A DNA stretch of 64,000 nt from Micropterix aruncella (lineage: Eukaryota; Arthropoda; Insecta; Lepidoptera; Micropterigidae): the NCBI GenBank assembly GCA_944548615.1, contig OX155978.1, forward strand, positions 4,133,588 to 4,197,587, in the 5' to 3' direction. This document shows positions 12,810 to 25,399 of the stretch, in pieces. The translations under genes were made by a program, and so were the position numbers. The stretch's first letter is position 1. The number at the start of each line of letters is the position of its first letter. The notes beneath the pieces were generated by a model, which was given only the letters and a program-made list of their open reading frames with translations, searched no databases and was not told the DNA's origin.

Positions 12810-13137
12810 CAATATATGCCTTCACGTGTCTTTTACATACAAATGAACAGCTGCATTCCGCACATGAGAATTTCTTCAATTTCTGATGAACGGCGACTGT
12901 ATGCGCCTTTAGACTTGCTTGGTATGAAAAGGCGCGACTACATTCCTAACAAACATATGTTTTTAATTTTAGATGAACGACGTCTACATGTCTTTTTAAA
13001 TCGTATTGTTGTGAAAAGGCGTGACCACATTCTTGACAAATATTTTTCTTCAATTTAAGATGTACATCGTCTACATGCTTCTTTAGATCTGCTTGGTGTG
13101 AACAGGCGTGACTACATTCCTGACTAACATATTTCTT
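12810..13137 (-). pseudogene. Decayed continuation of the copy B finger array
   Basis: Directly downstream of the copy B stop, about four more finger units follow in the same frame (ECSHAC, ECGHAF, ECSRAF, ECSCSF), ending near a tail at about 12,810. Two in-frame stops interrupt them: one in the linker at the end of copy B and one replacing a residue between finger cysteines. The sequence also includes a mutated first cysteine (SQEC). The ancestral array therefore had about ten fingers. Confidence 0.7.
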
Positions 13138-14085
13138 CTATTTAAGATGTACAATATTTACATGCCTCTTTAGATTTGCTTGTAGTGAACAGGCGTGATT
13201 GCATATCTGACAAACATATTTCTTCAATTTTAGATGCACGGCGGCTACGTGCATGTTTAGATTTTGCTGATGTGAAAAGGCACGACTGCACTCCTGACAA
13301 ACATATTTCTTCAATTTTAGATGCACGGCGGCTACGTGCATGTTTAGATTTTGCTGATGTGAAAAGGCACGACTGCACTCCTGACAAACATATTTCTTCA
13401 ATTTTAGATGCACGGCGGCTATGTGCGTTTTTAGATTTGTCTGATAGGAAAAGGCACGACTGCACTCCTGACAAACATATTTCTTCAATTTCAGATGTAC
13501 GGCGTCTATATGCTTTTTTAGACGTGATTGTTGGGAAAAGGCACTACCACATTGCTGACAAACGTATTTCTTCAACTTCATATGAACACTGCTAATATGA
13601 CTAGTTAAATGATGTTTGTAAGAAAACGCTTTCTCACATTCCGGACACAAAAAACATTTTTTTTTCTCAGGCTGTTCGCTCCGTAAATTCATCACTTCGT
13701 TGCCACTTGGACCACTATTTGGTTCTTGTTTAATAAAGGAAGTCTCTCCTTCATAAAATTCTACTATATTCCCTCTGTCACCTGCTTTAAAGTTTGCTTC
13801 GTCAGAATCGATTGCCGCCGTCTTAATTACGACATTTTCCCTTTCATTGAGTAAAAATCGCTCGCCGCTGCCACTCGTACCACTACCTGGATCTGGTTTA
13901 ATAAAGCACGTTTCTTCCTCGAAAAAATCAACAACATTTCTGTTGTCATCGGTATCTGCATTCATATCTGCCGTTGGAATATTTTCATCTGAACTATCGT
14001 AATCCATTTTCTCCGTTTTGATGTCTACTTGATCTTCTAATTTCACTCCGTCGCTGCCGGAATTGTCTATAATATGTTGATTCAT
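13138..14085 (-). CDS. C2H2 zinc-finger protein, copy B (longest intact copy)
   Basis: A 315-residue frame from the ATG at 14085. Residues 1-145 are acidic, with SUMO-consensus sites IKTE (22-25), IKPD (62-65) and IKQE (118-121) and an internal duplication of a module of about 25 residues (51-75 versus 107-131). Six C2H2 fingers start at residues 147, 176, 205, 234, 263 and 292. Each is C-x2-C-x12-H-x4-H with a 29-residue period and the linker LKLKKYV instead of the usual TGEKPY type. Fingers 4 and 5 are identical in DNA. The frame stops at TAG where a linker lysine is expected, and more fingers continue beyond. It is probably a nuclear DNA-binding protein; its targets are unknown. It could be a functional short form or a recently broken gene. 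Confidence 0.7.
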   Translation of the reverse strand: MNQHIIDNSGSDGVKLEDQVDIKTEKMDYDSSDENIPTADMNADTDDNRNVVDFFEEETCFIKPDPGSGTSGSGERFLLNERENVVIKTAAIDSDEANFKAGDRGNIVEFYEGETSFIKQEPNSGPSGNEVMNLRSEQPEKKKCFLCPECEKAFSYKHHLTSHISSVHMKLKKYVCQQCGSAFSQQSRLKKHIDAVHLKLKKYVCQECSRAFSYQTNLKTHIAAVHLKLKKYVCQECSRAFSHQQNLNMHVAAVHLKLKKYVCQECSRAFSHQQNLNMHVAAVHLKLKKYVCQICNHACSLQANLKRHVNIVHLK

Positions 14086-14199
14086 CGTCGTGATATTTTC
14101 AGTTTAACACAATCAACCCACGATCGACTTTCTATTGGCCAAACAAGATTTTGACAGCTAATTTTATTGTTGCCAGGTTCCAAATATTTGTTTTTATTT

Positions 14200-16100
14200 C
14201 GGTAAATGTACCTACTTACGTTTTTATTTTTGGGATTTAGACATAAGTGGTAAAAGAAAATTTAGTAAATGATTTTAAAAGAATTAATGACACCGTGTTT
14301 TATAGAGGAAACGCTAAAACCAAATTAACAGAAAAAAGCTAAAAACTGTACAACAATATTTTTATACTTACAATATTTGAATACTCAATGGGCCCGATTG
14401 TGTTTATTCTTGAAATAAAACTGAAATTAGTTCGAGCAAAGAAAGTAGAGTCTCCTTCCTCGACGAAATTATGACAATTTGGTTTGCTGACACACAGAGC
14501 ATTAAAAAAGTAGGTACGTGTGGCACTCGGGGACTGCCGCGGTAAAGCTATTGCATAGCATTTTTAACAACTTATGCAATTAGGTATAATTATTTATTTA
14601 TTTTATTTTTTCTGATATCAGATAACTGCGCTATCTGATATCAGATAAATCGTAGATAAAAAGATAGATAAGTGAATTATCTTTAAAATGGTGCAGGTTT
14701 CATAATAATACGCCAGATAGTATTTGCGTAGTAGTCGTTTTTGTGTTCGGTTAGACCTAATTTCACAAATCTATTACACTATGTAATATAAACAAAATCT
14801 AAAATATTCAAAGCTAAGAATATTAGGAAAATGTTCTTGTTTAACATGTATTTTTTTCGAATCGTAAGCAGTACTCGTTTAGACGTAATTATCAGTTTAA
14901 AATCATTAATTTTCGTTAAGAAATTTCTTCATTCGGTAGCCGCGCTGGCCTAGAGGCCCTCGATAAAAGCTATGCGATAGCTTAAAAATCCTCCAAACGG
15001 TTAACATTGATACAAATGCGGTGATATTATAATTTGTTACGTTGCGATATTTTATCCAGCAGCAGATCGTCTCTCGAGGTCTGTAATTACATTTGGCTGG
15101 AAACGAAAAATAAAATTCCCTTGAATTACAATGCTCAAGATGTCAATCCATCGTCAAAAACTGTAGTGACACACCTGAATACCCTGAATTCACTGCACTA
15201 CATATTTCTATAGGTTGCTTTTGCCATCGGCGGGGATACTAGCCCTTTAAAAACTTTATTTCTCGCGGTACGAACAAGAAGCACGTCACGCCTTCTCGCT
15301 AATTTGCTACCGAAAGCGGTCTGCTGGGCTGGAACATAGCCATAAAGCATAGCCAGCAAGTGTCAAGCATATATTTTGGTACCTATGAGGAAGTAGCTGT
15401 CATCAGTAAATCTATGCCATAAAATGTTTATGTTTTATGAATAATTTTATTTAATATTTAATAACGAATTCGTGATTTTACTTTACCGGCCGACCACCCG
15501 ACGAGAAGGGAAAGTATTGTGAACGCGCTAAAAAAAATCAAATTGAAAACGGAAATATTCATTTCAAGCCCCCTGAGACGATAGAGTACATTTTCAGATT
15601 GAAGTCTGTTTTTGTGTATGTCTGCCTGTGTGTATGTATCTCTCCACGATAGCGCTCATGCGTATAATCCGATTGATCTGAAATTTGGCATGCTGGCATC
15701 ATTTGGTAATGTCAAAAGTTGGAAAATTGTGTTTGAAATCGATCCACCACTCACATATCATTCCTGAAATGTTGGACTTAGCAGCTTGGTACACATAAGC
15801 CTTGATGGACCAAAACCACATTGTAAAATTTTGGTTAGAATATTATCATATAAAAGCTGCAGTAAAATTATTTAAATTTTGCTATATATTTTAATCAAAT
15901 ATTAACGCTGAGCAGCGAGTACCGATGTGCAGTGGTACCCAACCAGGTTCGACTACCGGCCGATAGACGGCGCTCATCGGTTTTATTTATAAAATTAATA
16001 TTCAAATGAAATCAGTTATTGGCTATTTGCCGAGAATATCCAATTTTTGGGGTGACAACCAATTCTTTTATATATTTTTGCAACACTAACATATCATATA
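14200..16100. other. Non-coding region with palindromic CTGATATCAG motifs
   Basis: No gene is seen. Two CTGATATCAG palindromes lie at 14,610-14,650. The stretch at 15,480-15,760 looks like a dispersed repeat (GAGAAGGGAAAGTATTG followed by GTATGT-rich DNA), but no second copy is in the window. Confidence 0.4.
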
Positions 16101-16109
16101 TAATCAACA

Positions 16110-16690
16110 GTGCAATGTTTTTTTTTAATTTGTTGAGTGGGGCTTTTCTAAGGTCTGTATGAGCCTTGTAACACTGCGACCATTGCTGATATATTGTGTT
16201 CGCCACCTACTATATGTAGTTCTGCGCTAAGCCTCCGCGTCATTTAAGAACCGCAGCAGGCTTTTGGCGCCAGATTGTTTTACCTCCACAGGTTGAAGGT
16301 AATGACCACCCGAGTGGGTGTATCTTTTACGCATTACCGGGCCACACTCGCACATGAGGTGCTGGGGAGTTTCCTCTGCCCCTTGGCAGAACCTGCACAT
16401 TTTTGTGTCTCGGAGCTTGAGGTTGTACATGTGTTTGTTAAGGCCACAATGCCCCGTGAGCGCCCTCACCAATATGCGTAGATTGTTCCTATTTAGCGAT
16501 AAGGCCTCGCGCGCTTTGGAATGATTCAACCCTGGCATGTTGTTCCAGTGGTTGGCGAATTGTTCTAAACGTATTTGTTTGAGCATTAGGTTTGCAAGGC
16601 TTTTTGGTACGCCACAGCAAGGTTCAGGGCCGTATAACGTTCCCTTTTCTCCCGTCTTAGCAAGTTCATCGTCTTTTTCATTTCCCTTGA
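16110..16690 (-). mobile_element. LOA/I-like LINE, RNase H end and C-terminus
   Basis: Encodes VRALTGHCGLNKHMYNLKL and the MCRFCQGAEETPQHLMCEC motif, nearly the same as the copies at 34.4 and 40.4 kb. It is 5' truncated within RNase H near 16,690. Confidence 0.85.
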
Positions 16691-17179
16691 TAGTGCAATG
16701 GTTTCTTGGTTATAAATTATGATTTTTAAGAAAACATTATTATTACGACAGAAAAACCAACGGAAAAACCTAAAACAACCAACCTAGGAAATATATAACA
16801 TCAATTCCTACAACCAACAAACCTCCACTTTAACTCTAGGTATGAAAGCAATATGTTCAGTAACGATTGCAGTAGTCAACTTACAAATAACAAAAACTCA
16901 CTTTAACCACACCAACTCAAGAGCAAAAAAAATAAAAAACACCACAACAACTCTACCAAAAAACTACCACAACTTACCAACAACAAAGTAATAAGCACTT
17001 GTTGCGGATAAAAATATATTTTTTAACATGAATTCCAATGTTAGACCACGATTCATCAATTACTTACTAGGAGACTTCAGTATATAGTTGCCATTTACTA
17101 TTTTATATACAAATCACTCTGCCATATTTCCCATGGTGCTCCTAAACGAGCTATAATTTTACGGCAATATATTGCCACA

Positions 17180-17460
17180 ACGTTGTCAATAGGCGTGGTT
17201 CAATAGGTGTGACACTTTAGATAGATGTTTGTTTTTACTTTAGATAGATAGCCTGAATGTTTTTGATGATATAGATACAAATTGAAAGATCTTCTTCGTA
17301 TGAATTCACTATTAATAATAAATTCACAATATAATGATCTATTAATGATGTATAATATAAACATTTCAATATACTAATAAATAATAACAATTATTTCACG
17401 CAATCAAAAATCTTCAGATGATATGAATATAAATTCAAGATGTTAAAATTGCCGTGGGTC
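17180..17460. repeat. Segment duplicated at 33.36-33.56 kb
   Basis: Shares CAATAGGTGTGACA, a GATGATATGAATACAAATTG-like block and CAATTATTTCACGCAAT with the 33.4-kb region, in the same order and orientation. Confidence 0.65.
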
Positions 17461-17469
17461 TTGCTTCGT

Positions 17470-17710
17470 GTTAGAGAGGGACGCATTTACACTGCAAAAG
17501 AAAATAAACAAGATGTAGGTACAAGCCCGCGTAGACTTCCACAAAAAGTTCCTTGCTGGAAACAGCCAGAACAGCAATGGTCTGGGGTATGGCAGTACAA
17601 CCATGAGCGATGTGGACTTGAAGAAGTCTCTCTTGCGGGGAGATTACAATAGTAATAGTATGGCTCACGCTATTAGCCTTCAAGAATACAATAATAATTG
17701 GCTTCATAGT
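17470..17710. repeat. Repeat shared, inverted, with 61.41-61.65 kb
   Basis: The minus-strand translation (ANSVSHTITIV, LLQVHIA) resembles the plus-strand translation at 61.4 kb (ANSMSYTVGFV, ILQLHID). The frames have no recognised domain, so a non-coding repeat is as likely as a gene remnant. Confidence 0.55.
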
Positions 17711-17929
17711 ATATAATAATAATTAATATCTTGCCTCTAAATCTGAAAATCTATCAATAAATTAAAAACAATAAAAAAACGGCAAGAATGATATGCTACA
17801 TATTATTTCGCGGTAACCGCTAAATTTACATACACCAAAATAAATGTAGCTATCTTATTTTAAATACAATTTATAAACAATTTAAAAAACGTGTTTTAAA
17901 AGCTGAGGAAAATAATTTCCTGAAAGCCA

Positions 17930-19280
17930 AAAACCAATTTATAGGCCTAACGTTGGGCTGCCACTTTATAACCGGAAAGTTATAGCCCACCTTGTTTTGA
18001 AGAAACACGGCAGAATCACCAAAACCAAAAAAAAGAATTCATTATATGGACGCCACCTGTCTTTCATAGGAAAAGACGGAAACTAATTTCCTGTCCACCC
18101 TAGAACGGGCTAGTCCCAGTTGGGTGACAGAAACAAATAAGCAAAAGGTTAAGGTTTTGCCATTCGGTTCCTGTTATTTTTGTAAGCTAATCAATATTTT
18201 ATAGTAATTAATTCTTAAATAAATAATTTAATAAAAAAATAATACGAAAAAAAAATACGACAAAAAAAAGTATATCAGATACCCTTAAAAAAAACAATCT
18301 CAGAGTGACGGCTACGTTGGTTTTCATTGGATTTGGCCCACAGAAATTCTTTTTTCCCCCAGAAAAACCCAAAAAGGAACGCGCATATATAAAAAAGTTC
18401 ACTTTTAATACGCCCGAAGGCACACTTCAACTCCAACTCGCCGAACGCTAACGTGTTCCGCCACAGATTGGGGGTTAATTTCCTTCCAATTGAAGGTTGA
18501 GGTTAGGCACTCACATTCCGTGATAATTTATCACCTTAGCAGCAATTAAAAGCAAAAGCAGAGGTCAAACAAAGGTGCCACTAGCTGAAGCAAACGAAAG
18601 AAATATGTGAAAATCACACCCATCCGCTTCCGAATATATCCCCAAATGAAAGAAAAATGCTTACCAGAATTCAAATAAACAGCCTACATTAAAAAAAACT
18701 CCAACTCGACAATAAAACATTTTAAAAAGAACGGCTGGCTAAACGCCGCCTTCACCTTGAAATTTTGACAGCTGCTGTCTCGCTTATGAAGGGCAGGGTT
18801 AGACCAGTATCGCCGCTATTAAACCGAAGAGCGACTCCTGGCAATATCGAATGATAACTGCGCAGCTCTATCTGTCAAAATTTGACATTTACGAAAATTC
18901 GCGAACATGGTATAAACAATTGTCAAAATATGGTAGGAATGCCCGAAAACAGCGAAAAACCACCAGGAAACATAAAAAACACCGAGAAACCATGAAAAAC
19001 AGGTTTGGCGAAAATAATCTGTACACAGGCGCGAAAACAAAAAAAACAAAATATGCGGTTTTTGTTACAGCCCCCTTCCGAAAAAGGAGGAAAGCCAGGG
19101 GAAATCGGAAGAGCCAACCAACGATTTCAAACGAATCGTCCCGATACAATTTCTCCGACTATAGGATAACAAAAACGCCAAAGCATATACTATCAAGCAA
19201 TAACGAAAACTCCTTGTTTAATTACTTGAAAAAAGGACCCTCCCTCTCGCAAGGAGGAAACGACCCTCTTGGGACATACA
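17930..19280. repeat. Old dispersed repeat, inverted relative to 45.93-47.04 kb
   Basis: Blocks such as CAGAATCACCAAAAC, GGACGCCACC and GGAAACTAATT recur in reverse complement at 45.9-47.0 kb. Divergence is high. A 146-residue frame at 18,851 lies inside and is probably chance. Confidence 0.55.
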
Positions 19281-19579
19281 AAAAATACTAAAACAAAAAC
19301 AACTTCTCCCCGTTAACTATGGGTGAAAACCTGATAGGCATGTAACTGCAGAGGTCAACAGCCAACTGCGTCCAAGTCTTCTGCGCTCACTTCACGGGAG
19401 ATAGAACGACTAATCGTTAAAACTTTCCATATCCTTTTTCAGTTAACTCTTTAATATTTGCAAAGATCCTTTTTAAATAAAATTAAATTTGGCTTGGGTG
19501 TCGATTTCTCGTATTGTAGCCGTGTTCTTCATTGTTTTTGTTGAAATATTGCTTGTAGTTCCTCACAAATTTGCAGATT

Positions 19580-19827
<248 letters not shown>

Positions 19828-19829
19828 AT

Positions 19830-21170
19830 AAGAACATTAGCACGGACTCCTTTATTAAACAGTTGCTTGCAGCTTTTAGTCGTCGGAATTCCACATATTA
19901 TTCGCAGGCATCGTTTTGTATACAATGATTACAGCTGAATTTTCATTACACAATATGATCTAATTTTGTATGACAGTGATAAGCGAAAGGGCTACATATA
20001 GCTTTCCGTGGAAAAAAACACTCAACGCTCTGTACTAAGCCCACAAGGTTGAATGTTTGACCTTGTTATTTATTGATTGCCATTGAAAATTATATTTTTT
20101 GTGGGAAATTGCAGTCATTTAAATTGGAAAGATAAATCCGTTGGTATTAATGAAATCCGGGGAATTAACACCGTTTCTCCAGTTCCATATCCGATCAGTA
20201 ATATGCACTCTATTATAAACGTTTTTTAAGTTTTAAAGAGCAAATGTGTATCATTACACAATTTGGGTGTATTAAGGTTCCGTAATAAAATAATATGACT
20301 GCCTACTTTTAAAACCAATTATGTGGGGGCAATCCAGAGGGCTGTAAAGTTAATAAATGCTGTTGGGAAATGTACAGCCTCTTCCAGCTCAAGCACATTA
20401 TCTTCAGAGTAGTATGTTTGCATCGGTGCATTGCTCTTCGAGAGAATCAAGTAATTTACATTATTTACCTGATTATTAGTAGGTGACAAAACAACTCTCA
20501 TTGAACCAATGTATATTCTTAGAATTTATATTATTAATTACTGGATATTGTCGATAAATTCTTGAAGATCATTTACCAAAAATCAAAGGCTTTGATTGTC
20601 TAGATTGAATATCCCATTGACTTGTGATATTTGCTAATTTCCTATTTTCAGCAACAACTCTGCAAAGTGTAGACAACGAAACTCTCATAATTGATTTGAG
20701 TTCTATCTATATCTATCTGTATCTATCTATCTATATATCTATCTAGTTCTAATCTACTCACATTCGGCCTACGATAAGATCTTTTCAATGAAGTATTAAT
20801 TCGTTACGTTACCGGTTCGTCCCCGGAAAGTGTCCTTTTCCAGGGCTCTCGAAAAGAACGCCTAGACTGATTTCGTGAACGAAAATCAGCCGGTGTGATT
20901 ATTGCTCTGACATGCCAACATACTGAGCCAGAAAGCCAGGTCCGAAGAGAGGGCATCACGACAAAGATTTTACTATTACGGGCAAAACCTCCTTTCATCG
21001 ATCAGCCGCTTTTCGAGTGGCGCGCGTATCAACGATTCACGATAGCAACATTGCCGAGTTTACTTACGTTCTAAAATATCAATGCAAAACATTCATAATG
21101 AACGTCTGTGGCTACCGGTGTCCGGGTCAGTACAAACTTACTAACCACGAAATTTGAATCACTCATTGAG
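19830..21170. other. Non-coding region
   Basis: No gene is recognised. A (CTAT)n microsatellite is at 20,701-20,746. A somewhat GC-richer patch at 20,800-21,050 has no readable product. Confidence 0.4.
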
Positions 21171-21179
21171 CTAAGTAAA

Positions 21180-23813
21180 TTAACTTTAATATCTTGAAGA
21201 ATGACGGTGTCGTTATATACGTAAGTGACACATTTTCCAACACACTATTGGTAAAGGAAATACGTCTGGATGGAGCAAACTACCTAAGCATACAATTGAA
21301 CATTGATTTAAATATTATAGCCATCTACAGAAGCCCCTCGACGCGTAATATTTAGAAATTCCTACTAAGTTTAGATAGTGTTCTGAAAACATTGACATCT
21401 AATTCTGACAGGGGACCTAAATATATCAATCAAAGGCAAAAAACATCCACAGGCAGACGAGTATTTGGGTCTGCTTACGGTCCATGGCCTCCGCAGCCGC
21501 GTAGAAGCACCGACAAGAGAAATCAATAGTTCTAGTAGCTGTATTGATCACATTATGTGTCGTTCAAATTTTACGACATCTTCTATTGTATACAAGACTT
21601 CTATTACTGACCACCATGCTCTACTGTTAAAACTCTATGATCACTCGATTTCAGATTCTTCAACCAAAAAACTTGGATCATACGCAAAAACAAGTTTAGA
21701 TCCGATAAAACTCCAAAATGATATTGCTAATGCAGACTGGTCGCAGGTATACAACGACGCAAACGTAAATACGTTATCTAAATTATTTGTCAATAAATTA
21801 AACGAAATAATAAACGAAAATAGCTCTACAAAAATCATCAAAATTAAACATAAACAAAAAATATTCAAACCTTGGATCACCAAAGGACTCCTTTTTGCAT
21901 CCATAAACGTGATAGACTACATTTAGCAGCACGACGAAGTCCCGATAATTTAATACTAAAAGAGAAAGCAAGACAATATCGAAATCTATGCAATAAAATT
22001 ATACACAAAACTAAAGTAAGATTTTACAAAAACAAAATAAAGGAATCAAATGGGGACTTGAGAAAAACATGGCAAGTAATTAACGAAATCTCGAGCAGAG
22101 CCAGTCCTAAGGTTAAGGTAGATGTTATTAATACGGGTAACGAAATATTATCTAGTGATGAGAAATCACAGAGACTTGCAGACTATGTCAACAATCATTT
22201 TGCCAGTGTTGGCAAACGATTAGCTACGGACATATTGAGCAGATCAAGCTCGACTAATGTATCTCCACCAATAACCTCGAGTCCCGTATCTTTGTTTCTA
22301 CGACCGACTACGCCAAAGGAAGTGGCTAGTATAATAACCTCTTTGAAAAATAATTCATCTACTGGTATCGATAATCTGAATTCAGGTTTATTCAAAACAT
22401 CAAAAAATGAGTTAAGTGAGCCCATAGCACATATTATAAACGCCAGTTTTAGAGAGGGGATATTTCCTGACAATTTAAAATGTGCAAAAATTGTTCCAAT
22501 ACTTAAAAGTGGAAACAAGCAGGATATTTCCAACTATAGGCCTATTTCAATCCTTAGCACATTATCGGAGATAATAGAAAAAATAGTGAAAATTAGGATT
22601 TTGAAATACCTGAACGAAAACAACATTTTGTCAAACAGTCAATTCGGTTTCAGAGAGGGAATGGGGACTACGGATGCCATTGCAAATGTGACAGATACAA
22701 TTACTAATATCCTGGACAAAGGCAACAAGTGTTTAGCCATATTTTTAAATCTCGCTAAGGCTTTCGATACGGTTTCGCATGAGAAACTATTACTAAGACT
22801 AAGAGACATTGATTGTGTAGCAGTCGCTCTAGATTGGTTCAAGAGCTATCTGTCAAAAAGAACGCAAATCACGGCTATACATAATACTGTCAGTAATTCT
22901 GTCGATATATCGTTTGGGGTACCTCAAGGGAGTGTGCTCGGGCTTATTTTATTTCTAATTTATATTAATAACCTATGTGGCCTAGTAGGGAAAACCATAT
23001 CTTTCGCCGACGACACTATAATTATATTTGAAGGTGAAGACTGGAAAACGACCTTTGATAAAGCCAACAGAGGCATGCATATAGTTAGGAATTGGTTGGA
23101 TAACTCGCTGCTTAGTCTAAATATAGGAAAAACAAAATTAATTACCTTAGTCAACCCCCATCGGAGCACAGCGTCATTATTCATACATGTAATAGACAAA
23201 TTGGTTGCAGCTGTCATATTTTAGGAAGAGTGGAATCGACAAAATATCTAGGCATCACCGTAGATAACAAACTAAGATGGCAAGAACATACAGATTTATT
23301 AGCATCTAAAGTTCGTAAACTGAGATACACCTTCAAAGAGGTAAGAAATATTTTAGACCCGAGAACACTAAAAAGCGTTTATTATGCATTGTGTATCTTG
23401 TGCAAAAGTATCTTAAGCTACGGGGTGATAGGATGGGGCGGTTGTTCTGAGACCATTCTTTACCCCTTAGATATTGCACAAAAGTCGATTTTAAAGATTC
23501 TCATGCGAAAGCCGTATCGATACCCTTCGGAAGATCTTTTCAAGGAGTATAATGTGTTGGATACCAAGCAACTATATATAAAAGCCACACTCTCCTACAC
23601 TAAGTTTGACCAAATAAATATTTTTTCTCAAAGTACCATAAGAACGAGGTATTCCAAAGACCGTAATATAATAGTACCCAGAAGGAATACTGCTTTTGGT
23701 CAGCGCTCCTATACATTCATAATCCCAAGGTTTTTCAATGCTCTTCCTTGTGATATAAAATCGACGCAAAAAAGAGCCACTTTAAAAGGCTACTTACAAA
23801 TTGGCTTATAAAA
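21180..23813 (+). mobile_element. CR1/Jockey-like LINE, 5' truncated in the endonuclease
   Basis: Endonuclease pieces (SSCIDHIM, TSITDHHALL) lead into a 450-residue RT frame (21,872-23,224), then a 193-residue C-terminal frame (23,230-23,811). RT motifs GVPQGSVLG and SFADDT are present. The first aspartate of motif A is changed to asparagine (FLNLAKAFD), so the RT is expected to be dead. It is related to the minus-strand element at 25.4-27.8 kb. Confidence 0.85.
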
Positions 23814-25140
23814 GAGGGACGACAAAAAATCACAAAAATATTGGACATTATATATTAATATATTAATTCGAACACATTAATACTTAGAATTTTATGTTAT
23901 ACTATATTTTATATCATATTAAATTTACCTTCTATTATTGTATTTCATATTATTATTTTTAATATATGTGTATGTGTATGTATGTATGTATATATGTGTA
24001 TATATATTCTTTATCTTAGTTACATGTTTATTTTCTACTCCTAATTTTAAGTATTTAATAGTTTTAAGGTAGCTGTTGCATGTTTATTCTTTGTGATCAA
24101 ATAATTATTTTATTACAATTTTATTTTTATTTTTTTGTTACAAAAATATTTTGTTTTTGTAATAATCACAGTATTTAACAAGCACGCACAAAATTAAACG
24201 TTCACCTTAGAACAGGTCCCGGCCTAGTTAGGTGGCGTTGTCACTGGACTTTGCAATGTAGTCATTTTCTGCTATTTATTCAATGTTTAAAATATTTCTG
24301 TGCATAGTTCCTAAGTTAAAATTGTTTTAAATTATTCTTGAATTACTATAAAAAAAACTACATCCTTGAGTAGTACACTTGTAAAAGGTGTTATCGCCAT
24401 CTGTTATTTTTTGTCTGAACTAATTTATTTAAATATTTTATTTTCCCTCGTCTTTTTTTCTTATCTAAATATTATTCTACCTTAACTCCAACCGCGGGAA
24501 ATTTTCCGATCGATTTTGAAAAATATAAAATCATGTGCCAATTTTACTTCTTATTTTAACTAAGTGAAAGGGTTTTGAAGGAATGAAACACAAAAACAAG
24601 GACTAAAATTTTCAAGTGAAATGTTATTGACATTTAGCGTAGGTACATTATGCGGTAAATGCGATTATCGTGTTCAAGGGAGGAATCAGAGGGGAAACTT
24701 ATTGATAATTTTCACTTTATTGAGCACCGTCAGTCTCGTCACAAGAACCTATTTCAGGTTTCGACATATTAAGAATCTGAACAAAGACACAATCTGAACG
24801 ACTGCTTCTGCACAAATAAATGTAAATTAGGCGGTGCCTGGTCTATATTTTATTTATTTTATTTATAAGTACTTATTACAATGGTTACGACTAATTATAC
24901 CAAACAAGTTCAAGAATCAAACATAAACAGTTCAGAGAAACCGTCACATCGTGTTTGGCACCTGCCTAAAACTCATCTAACTAGGTCAACTAAGGCCTGT
25001 ATCTAGATGAGCTAATTATAATACGTATAATGACAATGATAAGCACGTCATATCAGGTAACTACATATAACTAAACAAAATATTTACTAGCTATAATATC
25101 TATAAATATATAAACATACATATAATATAATGTAATAACA
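23814..25140. other. AT-rich non-coding region between two LINEs
   Basis: Probably includes the LINE 3' UTRs. GTAT-rich microsatellite DNA lies at 23,960-24,010. No gene is seen. Confidence 0.4.
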
Positions 25141-25143
25141 TAA

Positions 25144-25304
<161 letters not shown>

Positions 25305-25399
25305 AACATACATAAAAATACATACATAACCTTTCAAACAGCAATGTTCAGTAATTCGTCGTTTAATTTTGATGGGCCCAACTCTAATATCCAGGAATT

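Noticed and set aside
13176..13595. 139-residue plus-strand frame with repeated KHISSILDARRL units
   Set aside because: Antisense shadow of the zinc-finger array; the regularity comes from the 87-bp finger period. Similar shadows at 6,510, 12,636 and 31,236.
18851..19291. 146-residue basic frame
   Set aside because: Lysine/asparagine-rich, lies in an old dispersed repeat with no recognisable domain or start context.
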